Source of the DNA: Malurus cyaneus samueli
Lineage: Eukaryota > Chordata > Aves > Passeriformes > Maluridae
NCBI GenBank assembly: GCA_009741485.1
Contig: CM019220.1
Span: 27,035,048-27,099,047 of the forward strand
DNA: 64,000 bases
Direction of reading: 5' to 3'
Shown here: positions 32,393 to 44,075 of the stretch, piece by piece
How the letters are laid out: each line of letters begins with the position of its first letter
How positions within the stretch are numbered: the first letter of the stretch is position 1
Notes under the pieces: model-generated
Seen by the model: only the letters and a program-made list of their open reading frames with translations
The model's database searches: none
What the model was told of the DNA's origin: nothing
Made by a program: the position numbers and the translations under genes

Positions 32393-33889
32393 GTAGGGCC
32401 AGATGATGTTATGCATGTGCCTAAATCTATCTGCCCCTGCAGTGACCACACGTGTGTGGGGTGGAAATCATCATCAGGAAATGGCAGCTTTATAAAGACA
32501 TCCTTTACATCAGGAGGGATGTAAAGGAAATTTTATGTGTTTCCTCTTATCTGGAGGCTAAAATGGACCTCGAGCCCAGTTGAATTGGGGATATGGGCAC
32601 CTTGGTGGCAAAATGGGAGAGGGAAGTGCCACAAGCTAAACCGCTCCTGGGAAATCAGGCACAGGTGGATCCCAGGCTCCATTTCTGATTTTCATTATTG
32701 CCAGACAATAAAAGAATGGATTTCTGGGGTATCTTTAGGAGAAACATGCACTTCTAGCTGCACGGTCCCTCTTTTAAAAGTAACAGTCACATGAGCTGTT
32801 ATCTTCGCCATTCTTGGTAATCATTTGTAAGACAACTGTGAGCTGATATATAAGATATGTGGCCTGGACCTTCTCCAGCCATTCATTTCACAATGTTTTA
32901 ACTGATAACTGGAAATAAATCCATAATCAGAGTTCAACAAAACTGATGGGTGAAGATAGTATTCAGTTGTTTCTAAAGACAGCAAACACCATCTGAGTGA
33001 AACCACCCAACACTCTCGTTCCCCTATCCTCATTTGCTTCCTGGTGAAGAGGTCCCTGTTCGGCCAAACCAAGGGGCAAAACCCCAATAATTTATCCAGT
33101 ACCCATTTTTCCGAACAGCTGCAGAGGGAAGATGTGCCTGCACAAGGTGCTGAAAGGATATTTGGGGAGGTGGGCTGATCCACAGTGGCATCAGCCCCAG
33201 CTTTGCTTCTCCACCAACACTGCTGGGCATTCTGGCTGCCATGCACACAGGGTCGTCCCTGACCAAGGTAAAGGAGTTTCTGAAAGCCAGATGGAGTCAG
33301 ACCAGCAGCATCCACCAGCAGCTCCAGGCCATTTCCAAGACACAGCCAGAGAGGTCACAGGACCTTTATTCACAGGAGATTAACAAAAACAGGAGCTCAA
33401 ACAACACACATCGCTGCTGACCCCAGGAATTTCCTGGGTGCCTCTGCCTCTCCCCTCATCCTCCTGCAATCATCTCCGAGTCATGAGACCTCTCTGGAAT
33501 GGCATTCCTTCTCCCTTCAGTTTCCTGGCAGCTTTATAAAGACATCTTATCACCCTCATCACACTGGACAAGAACAAGCAGGACAGGGAAGGAGCGCACA
33601 ATGCCACTGCTATTTCTGTATGTGACTCACGAGGGATTGCCATGGGTTTCATCTATTAATACAGCAATTAAATTATGTTATGGCATGACCACATCTCATT
33701 TGGAATGACCCCAACAGTCCCTCACTTAGAGAAAATAACCATTCAACTTTAATTATCATGGATAATGATGCTCTGACATCTGTAGCAATTAGGAAACTAT
33801 CACTGAGAACTTGAAAACAAGGTTTGTGGAGTATCATTTATGGGGTGGAAGCTGTAAGGACATTTTTTCTAACCAGTGTGAACATTAGG

Positions 33890-34195
33890 GAGCCCTCTCA
33901 ACTCTCACAGGCCCCACAGCCGTCACATACCCTCAAAATTCCTCAAAATCCCATAGGCCTCAGAGCATTGACTGCCCCTTGAAGCCCCCAAATCTGACAA
34001 CACCCTCAAAGCCCCTACAGCCCTAACATCCCTAACAAACCCCATAACCCTCACAGACCCCATAACCTTAGCAAACCCTAAAGCTGTCACATCCCTCATA
34101 TAACTGCTAGTCCTTACAGACCCTGTAGCCTACAGAGACTCTACGACCCTTAGAGCTCCCACAGCCTTCACAACCCCGCAGACCCCATACCCAAA
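33890..34195. repeat. Left arm of degenerate CCCATAACCCTCACAGA-type array
   Basis: About 300 bp of imperfect 15-19 bp units such as CCCCATAACCCTCACAGA, CCCCATAACCTTAGCAAAC, CCCACAGCCTTCACAAC and CCCTGTAGCCTACAGAGA. C-rich and T/A-spaced on the + strand. A related array recurs at 36056-36222. Confidence 0.75.
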
Positions 34196-34219
34196 AAAAT
34201 GGGGTAAACGTGGGGTTAT

Positions 34220-34530
34220 ATTCCTCAATTTAAACCCTAAAAATTGAGGGACAATAGAGATTCCCTCTCAATTTAAAATCGAAGATGATGAAAAGGGAAG
34301 GGGGGGGTTGCTTTCAATTTAAACACATCAAATGATTCACAAAGGTATTTTCCTTCCACTTAAACTGGAAAATTTGGATTTCTGGTCAATTAATTAATAC
34401 CCCTAAGAACACAGGAAAAGTGGGTTTTTCTTCAATTGATAACCTTAAAATCACAGATGAAGGGGTTTTATCCCTTAGTTTAAACACAGACAAAGATGGA
34501 AAAGGAGATTTTCCCTTCCATTTAAACCAA
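34220..34530. repeat. AT-rich minisatellite, about 43-46 bp period
   Basis: TTTAAA-centred motifs recur near 34229, 34272, 34318, 34359 (TTAAA), 34433 (diverged), 34479 and 34521. Each follows a pyrimidine run (TTCCCTTCCA-like) and precedes a purine run (GATGAAAAGGG-like). Roughly seven degenerate copies. Confidence 0.65.
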
Positions 34531-34540
34531 CTTTTCCCCC

Positions 34541-34543
<3 letters not shown>

Positions 34544-34578
<35 letters not shown>
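34544..34578. repeat. Poly(T) run of 35
   Basis: Uninterrupted T35, at the end of the AT-rich minisatellite. No retroposed gene or SINE sequence is visible next to it. Confidence 0.95.
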
Positions 34579-34702
34579 CAGGGGTCATTGTGATGTACTA
34601 GGGAGAAACTAAGGACACTGGGATGCACTGGTGAGGGATGGAGAAGATGAAATCGAAAGGAGAACGGGAAAAGATCTTTCTGTGCCCCTACACGCTATCC
34701 CA

Positions 34703-34750
34703 CTTGTCACCCTCACAGGCCACACCTGGGGCTACCCCACCCCTCAGCAC
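34703..34750 (+). repeat. 48-bp direct repeat, copy 1
   Basis: CTTGTCACCCTCACAGGCC and following bases align without gaps to 35866-35913, with 40 of 48 positions identical by eye. Confidence 0.75.
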
Positions 34751-34824
34751 AAAGGGTGATGGTTTAAATCGAAGGATAAAGGTTGCTATAAAGAGCGGGA
34801 AAAGTGTTTTATAATATTGAATTG

Positions 34825-34965
34825 ATTGCCCAGAGAAGCTGTGGCTGCCCCATCCCATGCAAGGCCAGGTTGGACGGGGCTTGGAGCAACCTGGGAGAGT
34901 GGGAAGTGTCCTTGCTTGTGGCAGGGGGTGGCATGAGAAGAGCTTTTGAAGTTGCCTTCCAATAA
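34825..34965 (+). mobile_element. CR1 LINE, 3' fragment
   Basis: TTGCCCAGAGAAGCTGTGGC, CAAGGCCAGGTTGGACGGGG and CTTGGAGCAACCTGGGAGAG, inserted inside the 33.9-36.2 kb repeat block. Confidence 0.88.
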
Positions 34966-35040
34966 TAATGCAATATGTTATATTAACACCCCATGGACTC
35001 CCATTGAAGGGATCTGTGGAGGGAGGAAGTGACTTTAAAT

Positions 35041-35545
35041 CTCCCTGTGGGAGATCTCCCCCTCACGGCCGTGCGGTGGGGCCGGCCGGGCGTCCCACAC
35101 CGCTCATCCCTTCCCCTTCCCGCCGCGCCCCGGACCAGGGGCTGTCTCCAGGGTGGTTTTATGTTTGAGCGGGATTTTCTCTTGTGGGGGCGCTGAGCTG
35201 TTCCTTCTACTTATTTCTTTTTGGCGCGGAAAATAAATAAAGGGAAAGAATCCCTCTCCAAAGCGCGAGGAAGGCGAAGGCGCGGCGATGGCGCGGGCGG
35301 GTGGAGCGGAGCGGCCGCGGTGGCCCCTGGGCTGATGTCCCAGCTCCAGCCCACCTGAGAACGTGTCCCACCTCATCTGGGCCCTCCTGGGAATGCACAG
35401 AGAGCGCAGAGGGTCCGCCACGGCTCCTTCCCGACCTTTCTTCCTTCCAGCAGCCCCGGTTTGCTGCGTTCCCAAGGCCTGGAGCGACACCAAGCTTCCC
35501 TGGAAGGTCCTGCACCGCAGCTGGGCTTTGCGCGTTCGTCCTCAC
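35041..35545. promoter_or_regulatory. Orphan CpG island
   Basis: Dense CpG at 35061-35125 and 35221-35330 (for example GGCGCGGCGATGGCGCGGG). It includes a TTTCCGCGCC E2F-like site on the minus strand (around 35224-35233) beside an A/T-rich AAATAAATAAAG. It is 4.7 kb from the MLPH ATG and 19 kb from the COL6A3 ATG, and no coding exon is recognisable. Open frames up to 180 codons look like GC artefacts running into the pyrimidine tract. Confidence 0.6.
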
Positions 35546-35554
35546 CGTGCTGGG

Positions 35555-35865
35555 CTTTTTTCTTTCCCGTTTCTGGCCCTTTTATCCTCGTATTTTCCTG
35601 CCCCTTTTCCTTTCATTTTCCCCACTTTTTTTTTCTTTTCCCTTCACGTTTTCCGCCATTATTACTCCCCTTTTCCTGCCCTTCCTTCACAGTTTCCTCC
35701 CTTTTCCACCTCTCATTTTTCACCCCTTTCCCCCTCATCTTTTCTTTACCTGCCCCTTCCCCATCATATTCCTCACCCTTTTTTGTCTCCCTTTTCCCCT
35801 CAACTTTCCCACTCTCTTCCCCTCATCTTTCCCTGCAATTTAAATCCTGCAGCTGCCCTGCTCCC
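35555..35865. repeat. Pyrimidine tract (about 300 bp, C/T almost throughout)
   Basis: Runs such as CCCCTTTTCCTTTCATTTTCC and CACCCCTTTCCCCCTCATC. Few purines on the + strand; a candidate triplex (H-DNA) former. Units like CCCTTTTCC(C)NTCAT recur irregularly. Confidence 0.85.
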
Positions 35866-35913
35866 CTTGTCACCCTCACTGGCCGCACCCGAGGCTGCCC
35901 TGCCCCTCATCAC
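35866..35913 (+). repeat. 48-bp direct repeat, copy 2
   Basis: CTTGTCACCCTCACTGGCC and following bases; pairs with 34703-34750, 1163 bp away, on the same strand. Confidence 0.75.
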
Positions 35914-36055
35914 TCTGAGGGGCTGACTCTGTATCTCAATCGTTTATTCCCATTTATTCAATCAATCTGATAGCCTGATCCCCCTGTCAATCACTTAGTT
36001 CAATCACTCCTATCTGTAATTGCCTTGGCTGTCGTCATGGCTATCTTACCCCTCA

Positions 36056-36222
36056 CAGGCCCCGTAGTTCTAACAGGAGTCAAAGGCCCTAAAATCTTCG
36101 CCATGGATCTCATAGCCCCAAAATCCCCACAGCCTGCACAATCTCAATAACCTACACAGCCCCTATAGCCCCAACAGTCCCCTTAGACCTCAGAGCACTT
36201 ATAGCCCCTCACAGCCTCTCTG
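36056..36222. repeat. Right arm of degenerate CCCATAGCCCCTCACAG-type array
   Basis: Units such as CTCATAGCCCCAAAATC, CCCACAGCCTGCACAATC, CCCCTATAGCCCCAACAGT and ACTTATAGCCCCTCACAGC. Same family and strand as 33890-34195. Confidence 0.7.
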
Positions 36223-39200
36223 TGGAAAGCTTCAAATTGCCTTTTTCTCCTTCCTGTTCCTTCTCTTGATATAGAAGGAAAATCACAACTGCTATCCCAT
36301 GACTGATGGAGCCTAGCCAGGGTTGGCCTCTAACAGAGGAAAAAACCCAAATCTTCTCCTCTCTCTTTCTCTCTGGTATTCTTCATCCTAACTGAATACC
36401 AAACTGACTTTTCTATGAGGAGTTACAGGTCATTTGTGTAAAAATAGCTCCTGTTGTAAAACCCCAAAGAAGATGTGATCCCCTTTAGCCACAGATCTGC
36501 TCCTGGGCTCCACCGAAGCACAGCTCGGGGAAACCACTGCCCTTCAAGACACTCCTCCATACAGCATCTCATATCCCTTTAGCTTCACAGGTCAATTTAA
36601 ATCCAAGGAATACAGCCCAAAACCTCCAAAACATCCCAAGAGTTAGCAGGCCTTGGGAGATGCTGGACATAGTGATGGTGCCTGAACAGCCCTGAGCTTG
36701 TTGCCTTCCATGAGGGATTTATCCAGCTGCTTGGATGATCCCATATGGAAAGCCACTCCCCTGCCAGGTATCCCGTTCCTGCACTCCCACTGTTGAGACA
36801 TCAGGCAGATCAAACCTGCTGACATCCCTGCTGCCTGCTCCAAGATTCGAGTCTCAGTGGGGAATTCATTCTCGTACAACGGCTTTTCATTCAGCCCACG
36901 AGCATCTAATTTGATCCAGGGACTTGCAGAGCAGGGAGCTGGCAGAACTCTGTGACCAGATGTTTTCTGAGGAGGCCTGCACTCCTCTGTGGCACGGAGA
37001 GGAGGATGTTGGGAGCAGAAGGATGTAGATCCATGCAGAAATGAGTGAGAACATGCTGCTGTCAGCACATGCAACGTGCATGCCGTACCCTGGACGTCAC
37101 TGCACGTTCCTGCTCCACCAGAGCCTCTCTGCTGTGGCGCGCAGTGCGAGGTCAAATTACTGAGCTCAGGCTTTGCATCCACAAAAATCCTTCAGCATCA
37201 GCTCCATAGTGGGTTGCTCTCTGCCCCAAATCTCTCCCTACAATTGGGGGCACCGGCTGGTATTTTCATGCCTGTTAAGTGGGAGGTGAAGAGAAATGCT
37301 CTGCAAGGCTGTTGTGGCACCTTGGTTCACCATGACACAAAGACTGGACCATGAGCTGCCACACAGCAAGGTCCCCTTCTTGGTCTGATCATCATTTAAA
37401 TGCTGTACCAGAGCTCACCTTCTGGTGTGTGCACCCAAATCGGGGGAGGGGAAATGGCAATTTGGAAAAGCTGAGGGATTGCCCAGGGCCTCAGTGCTGC
37501 AGCCTGGGCTGTACCTCTGCAGGATACAGGCTTTTCCATGATGCATTAAGGTGGATAAAACTTGCCTAAGAATAAAAAAAAAAGGACCATGTTCACCCAA
37601 CAAATTGCAGGAGTATTTTCTGGCTGGTGATAACCTTGCCTGGAATCAGCACAGCAAGGAAGGTTTGGGATAGGCAGAGCACCTCTTGGAGCCACAGGCA
37701 AGGATGTGTTGCTGTAAGAGGCCCTTTCCTCCTGTGTTTCTGGGTTTCCATCCCAGGTAGGGTAATGCATCCCTGGAGCCTTGTGTTTGAGGGCAGTGAA
37801 CTTGTTTAGCTTCCATGTCCATATCTGACTCACTTAGGAGTGATTTTGGGACAGCTGACAGCCACCCAGCATTTCACTTTCCTGACCAAATTAGCAGCTC
37901 ACCAAACACCTCTCCTTATTGTTGGTATCTCTGCCTTTTCCTTGGAAACAAAACAAAAGCAGGGAAGAGCCATCCATGGTGTCTGCCACGACCTCCCTGC
38001 CAAAGCTGCTCCTGTGCTGATGGCAGGTGACAAGAGAAGAGTCATCTTCTGTGCAAGAAGCTGCTGGCACAAGACCCTCACAAAGCAAAAATGCATGTCA
38101 CCAGTGTCCAAGGATGGATGCAAGTCCTTCTAATTCAAGGACAATACGTCTGATGGATTGAGGGATCAGAGCTGCTGTGCCAGATGACTAAACCCCACAT
38201 TTCTGAAGAATTAGATTGCTCTGAAGGCAGAGGAAGTCTAACGCAGATTAAGAGTGAAATAAATGCTGGTGTTTATGGATGGTGCTTGTGGGCCACCTGG
38301 CATACCTTTCCTTGCTTCTTGGAGTACCAGAGATCCCTGAGTGTTAGACAAAACAGGAAAAACTACACAGAGTTAAGCAAGACAATCCAAGGTTTGTTAC
38401 CCATCCCTAGAGAGGAAGAGCAACTCATGGGCACACTGCTTCCTGTCTTCTCTCATTTATGGAGGTAAATCTGGACTGTGAGCTGGAGCATCAGTTATCT
38501 TGGATACAGAGCCTTGTCCTGGCACACAGCTGGGCAGCAACCATGCCAAAGGGACAGGATGGTGGCAGTGACATGTATTTGAAGGTGTTGGACTAGGCAG
38601 GCTTCAGCTGGGCTTGCTCACAGGAGGGTAAAACACTCCCTGCAAAAGCTGATCAAGCTCCATACTCCAAAAACTCCAGTGTCTGAGCTTTGCAGGGCAG
38701 GTTCAGATGAAAGGGACACCCTTGGGGTGACAGTGCAGAGTGTCTGGTCAGTTTGGGAGCAAGGGATTAGGACAGGCCATCACCCACGGTGAACTCATCC
38801 TCTCCATGTACCTCCTCCCTCGGTGTGATGTGCCAGCAAAGGGACAGTGTGCCTGGCCAGAAATCTCCATCATGCTTTGCTGGCACCCAGGCTCATTCTG
38901 CCTGAGCTTTACTCCTCAAAATGCTCAGTCCCATTAAGACCATCCCTGTTCATATTGCTTGTAGGCGACAGGTAACTTGCTGCCACACTGGGATTTTTTA
39001 GAGTCAAGCGCGCTGCTATTCCGCCCTGGGGAAATGATGTGATTTTCACGTGTCCCCACTGCAGAATGAATGAGTGAGACATTTGACAGAGGATGCTTTG
39101 TAAGGCTGGCAAGGCCACTGGCTCCAGGTTTTATATGGAGCTGTGAAGGCTGTTTTTCCACTCATTCTGCCATGAGTGGTTGGAAAGGGTGATAAACAGC

Positions 39201-40244
39201 AACTGTAACCATGCAAAGCTGTCCCCACCTCTTCCTGTCCCAGCACAGGTTGATCTTTCACATCCAGGGGCATCCCCAGCCCAGGGGCTGCTGCAGGATC
39301 CTGGCACTGTGAGAGCTGCCAGTGCTGGTTGCCCAAAGGGATGCCTGAATGTGGGGAAAAGTTCATTAGAAGTTTCCCATTAGTCGGAGATACTTCCCAA
39401 TAACAGCCTCCTGAATCTCTGCAACCAAAATTTTCTCCCCAAAACTGAGCTACAGGACCAAAAGACTCAGCTCTGTAAAACCAGGCTGGCTTCCTTAGCA
39501 AAATAAACCAAAACATGCCAAAAAAATAAACAAACAAAAAGACCCGAAAACCAAAAAACCAGCAAACTTACTTGCCAAACAAACTTCAGCAAAACATTAT
39601 TTTCCCCAGGAAAATAATTTGCTATTTTTTTTTTACCCTGATTTTAAGCAGGAGCTTACATCTGGACACTTGTGCACCTTTATCAGATTAATTTGGTTTG
39701 TTTTTCACATTTGAAAATAACTTCAGTACTGAATTAAGGTCTTTCACTTTCTTACTATTTTGTATTTGACTGTGTTGGAATAACCTGGCAGTCCTGAGTA
39801 GCTAATGTTTGCTTTAAGAGAAATTCTCCAACAGAGCTCTCATGCAGCGAATCCCATTGCTCCTAAAATTGCCTAGACCAGCTTCAAGTAAGTTTCTAGA
39901 CAGACTCGGGAAAAACTCTTTTTAGCTTCCAAAGTTTAATCTCCTTTTTAGAAACTCAGCATCTCCAGATGTATCAAACATCTCAAGGCAAACATCTCAA
40001 GTACAAGTTGTTCCATATGCTCGGTGTAAATTGTGGACAAGCCCCTCAGGAATAAATACATACCGACCACATACGTGCTGTTTCCTGGGATTTTTTGGAC
40101 ATTACCTCCAAACAAAACAGCCACAACATGGAGATGATGTTTATATAAGCTCCCCCATGAACCGACGGGAAGTTTATAAAGGAGAGAGAGGATGATGCAG
40201 CCTGGATCCCTGTGCCCACCCAGGGGGACTCCCACAGCTTCAAG

Positions 40245-40578
40245 GAGGCCTTAGAGCACCTTCCAGTGCCTAAAAGAGCTCCAAGAGAGCTGGAGAGGGA
40301 CACATGGAATGCCAGGGTGAGGGGATATCTCAGGATTCCCACTGAGAGAGGCGACGGTTAGAGGGGAAATTGGAAAGAAATTCTTCCCTTTGAGTGTGGT
40401 CAGGCTCTGGCACAGGGGCCACATAGAAGCTGTGGCTGTCCCATCCCTGGAAGTGTCCAAGGCCAGGTTGGATGGGGCTTGGAGCAACCTGGGATGGTGG
40501 AAGGTGTCCCTGCCCATGGCAGGGGGTGGAACTGGATGAGATTTGAGGTCCCTTCCAACCCAGAATCTTTATTCTATG
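40245..40578 (+). mobile_element. CR1 LINE, 3' fragment
   Basis: CACCTTCCAGTGCCTAAAAG, GAAGAAATTCTTCCCTTTGAG, CCATCCCTGGAAGTGTCCAAG, GAGCAACCTGGGATGGTGG and ATTCTATGAAA at the end. Confidence 0.93.
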
Positions 40579-41979
40579 AAATGAGACAGAGTGGACTCAA
40601 CCCTCCTCAAATCCCTGTGCTCCCCTTGAGCAAAATGTAGGGATTTTTCCTTCCCTTAATTCAAAGCTCAAGTCAGGAGAATGGCCCAATTTTCACAGCT
40701 GAATTAAGCCTGTTCAATTTAGCCCCAAGGATTAAAAAGCAGCAGCACTTTGGACAGAACCCCCATCAGGAAATCATGGCCAGGGCTGATTCAGGACCTG
40801 GTGCCCCAGGGGAGAAGCAACAACCCTGGCAAGGTTGGGGTGTCGGCCACAGTCCCCACAGGTCATTTCAGACTCCAGCATTGCTGCTCCCCACCTTCCT
40901 TCTCACCCTGCTCACAAGCAAGAAAAGTCATGGAATACTCTGTCGTGTAAAAGCCTACGCTGGCAAGGTAAAAAAAAATGTTTTCTTATTTCTTTAGAAG
41001 GGAACCCTAAAAAAAATCCCCCTGGGGTTTGGGATGTGTGGCAGAGCTCTGTGTTTCCAGGGCTCTCCTCTCCCTTTTGCCATAACACACGATTCTTTCT
41101 CTTCTGCACTGGTGCACAATGACCACAGGTTTCCAAGGAGCTGCCTACAGTAAACCCCCAGGTCTATTTTCCCCTCTGTATCTTCCCAACTAACACAACA
41201 CTTATTCATGGGCATGAATAATTCCTTACAGTTCCTTTTTGAGGACGAATAATTCCCTATAATTCCTCTTCAACTCCTCTGCCATGACATCATCCTATCC
41301 ATGTGGGCAGTGAGTATTTCTGACTTCTCCATTCTTCTGACTCCAGCTCTTTTCAAGCCACCTCACCTCTCTCCTGTAATTAGTAACAAGCTTTTCCATC
41401 ACAAAAGCTGGAAGTTTCGTTGAACTATTGAAATCCAGTCCATTTCAAACAGCTTTTTTTTTGCAGCACAAGTGGCCACAGGACATGGAGGCCAAGACTT
41501 GGAAAGATTTTTTTGTCCCCTTGCATGAGGCATCAGCTGGAAGGCTCAAAAGGAAAACAAAATGGAGCAACCCAAAGCAATGGCTGGCAAGGTCTGTGTT
41601 GGCAAAAACACGTCTCATGCTCCCTGAGTTATCTTTACTTCTGGAAAAGAGCTGAGTTATGTTTCCTAGAAGCTGAACATTACAGTTCACATTGCAGTTT
41701 ACTGACCTACAGGCTGTGCATTGTGTTAGAGGGGAAAATATCCGCATTATTTACATATTTGAGAGTAGTTTGTTCCCTGTAGTCACAGAAGCTGAAAATC
41801 CCTTCAAGCAGAAGGGCTTTTTGCAGGATGTGGTTGGTTAGAGCTCCAAGTTTTACCTTTTGAATTATGATCTTTTTTACAGGCCATGGATTAAGGGTGT
41901 GTATATACACTCAGATAATGCACACAGTCTGGTGCGGGCTTGTTTTTGTTGCTGAGATTTTTAAGAGAGGGGAAAAAAT

Positions 41980-42140
41980 CATAGAAGCATAAAATAACAG
42001 AATGATTTGAGTTGGGAGGGACTTTAAAGTTTATCCTCTTCCAGCTACCTGCCATGAGCAGGGACACCTTCCATAGGACCAGGTTGCTCCAAGATCCATC
42101 TAACCCAGCCTTGAACACTTCCAGGGATGGGAGGGAGATT
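41980..42140 (-). mobile_element. CR1 LINE, 3' end
   Basis: Starts ATCATAGAAGCATAAAATAAC, then GAGTTGGGAGGGACTTTAAAG, GAGCAGGGACACCTTCC and CTTGAACACTTCCAGGGATG: the tail in reverse orientation. Confidence 0.9.
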
Positions 42141-43967
42141 TCACAGAGATGTTTTAAATTCTTGGCCAGTGCTGCAGAATGGGAAGGGCAGAGCCAAGTG
42201 GCTCTTATCTGTTCTTAATTCCCCCTCTGACCTGCCCATCTAAGATGTTCTTACATCTGGCTGTTTCAAAGTCAAGGATGGTATTGAATGTGACAAAAAT
42301 CAAGAAAATATCAAGAAATATTCACACAGAGGCAGACAGACAAACAGAAAGTGTAGGAGAAAGCAGAACCAAGAAAACTTCAGGAAATTATTTCCTGGAC
42401 CACTTCTTAACTGTGCTGCTGGGGAGGCATTTGGATAAAAGCAATAGCAAATCCTTTGGTACTAATGAAAACCATCTATTGCAAGCAAAATTAACATGCA
42501 ATCTGCAGCCCTGCCCTTGTCCCAGCAGAGCTGCTCTTTTCCTTGATTTGCAAGCAGGAAAGAGTTTGTTCTTTAAAATAAGGACGTGAGGGGTGGGATC
42601 CTGCACCCCGATCCGCTGTGCAGATGCTCAGCTGGTGATGGGAAAGCAACAAAGCAACTCTTTATTTTGGTGGTACTCCCAAATTTCACAGCAAGAGGCA
42701 TCCCTGTCTTGCAGGAGCAGCTTTTATTTCGGGGGAAAAAGATGACTTTGGGTTTGATGGATGCCCGAGGAGTCCCTGGAGGAAAAGCCAGCAGATGGTG
42801 CTCAAGGATGGAGCCAGGGTGCTCTTGGGTGTCACCATGTTGGGGACTCAGAACCAGCCACCCTGTGCTTGCCTCAATCACACGGGGGAAATCCACAGAG
42901 GTTTCTTAAGTCAGTGTAGAAATAACCCTACTGAGGCACAACAGAGAAGAAATGCAAAATTTCACCACTCCCTGCCAGTTTCATAGGATTTTTTTAAGCT
43001 GGGACCCTTATTCCAGGGGTGGGAGGACGTCAAAACCACCTTTGCATCCTGGAAAGGATGTAGCACACAGGGCTTTTTATTTTTTGTTGTGGGTAGAAAG
43101 AGAATTCCTCAAAACCCTCTTCTTGACTCATAGCATTAATCACGTCTAGTTATTAATGCACCAGGGAGGAAAGCTTGCTAAACTTAGTCCCAGCTGCCTC
43201 TAGAAATTACCAGTGGATGTTATCCAGCCTTTTGCTAATTATCAGAGGGTTTGTTTGGTGTCTGGGGGTGGAAAGTCATCTGTCCCTACAGATCTCACCC
43301 TCTCCCCAGGGGTGTCACCCACCCAGAATGTCACAGGAGCCACAGCCCGGGTTCCCATGATGGATGGGGATTGCTTTGCTGGGAGTCACCAGCACAGAGA
43401 GGGAATTGCTAAAGGAAGGACTGGAAAGGATTGTGAGTGAAAGAGGGGGAAAAAATAACCCCACCCCAAAATGCCCTGAGCATCCTGGCCGGCTGCTCCC
43501 CCTACAATGTGTCAGCAATAAAGCCCCTTTTTGGAAAGGAACATCTTCCAGCTTGGTTATTACAGCCACAAAGGCAGTCAGATGGGAATTGAAGAGCTCT
43601 TACAGCCTCATTTAATTATTGGAGCACTTGGTAAAAGTCACTTCAATGTTAAAACCATGTTAAGACTAAGAAAAAAAAAAAAGAAATGCTAACAGCACAA
43701 AAAAAGAAATCAATATAACTCCCAAGTTAAACATGTTCTCAACTGAGCTGTGATAGGCACATAACACAGGTCACACACGTTTTACCAGTGTTGTTACATT
43801 ATTTAGCTGGAATTCTCTGACTTGGCTGTTTTTCATACTGTTCTGGGGGGTGCATGGAGCTGTCCTGTGGTCTGTTCTTTGGGTTTCTTTTTTTCCCCAG
43901 TCAATTGAAAGTGTTTCCCTGCACTCCGTCCTTACCTCACAGAAAACTCTGCATTGTAAGAGACATT

Positions 43968-44075
43968 GAAGGCACCTTTTCCCATGGGCAGGGACACTTT
44001 CCACTATCCCAGGTTGCTCCAAGCCCCCTCCAACCTGGCCTGGAACCCTTCCAGGGCTGGGGCATCCCAACTGAG
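43968..44075 (-). mobile_element. CR1 LINE, short fragment
   Basis: CCCATGGGCAGGGACACTTTC, AGGTTGCTCCAAGCCCCCTCC and AACCCTTCCAGGGCTGGGGC, without the terminal repeat. Confidence 0.85.

Noticed and set aside
34020..34090. CCCTAA-like words suggesting an interstitial telomeric repeat
   Set aside because: Only isolated CCCTAA words occur, without hexamer periodicity; they fit the degenerate 15-19 bp repeat better.
34544..34578. T35 run as the tail of a processed pseudogene on the minus strand
   Set aside because: No gene-like sequence or target-site duplication was found next to it; the tract continues the AT-rich minisatellite.
35301..35970. Three open frames of 170-187 codons running into a Phe/Pro/Leu-rich tail
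   Set aside because: The tail is a direct translation of the pyrimidine tract in all three frames, so the openness reflects absence of purines and hence of stop codons.
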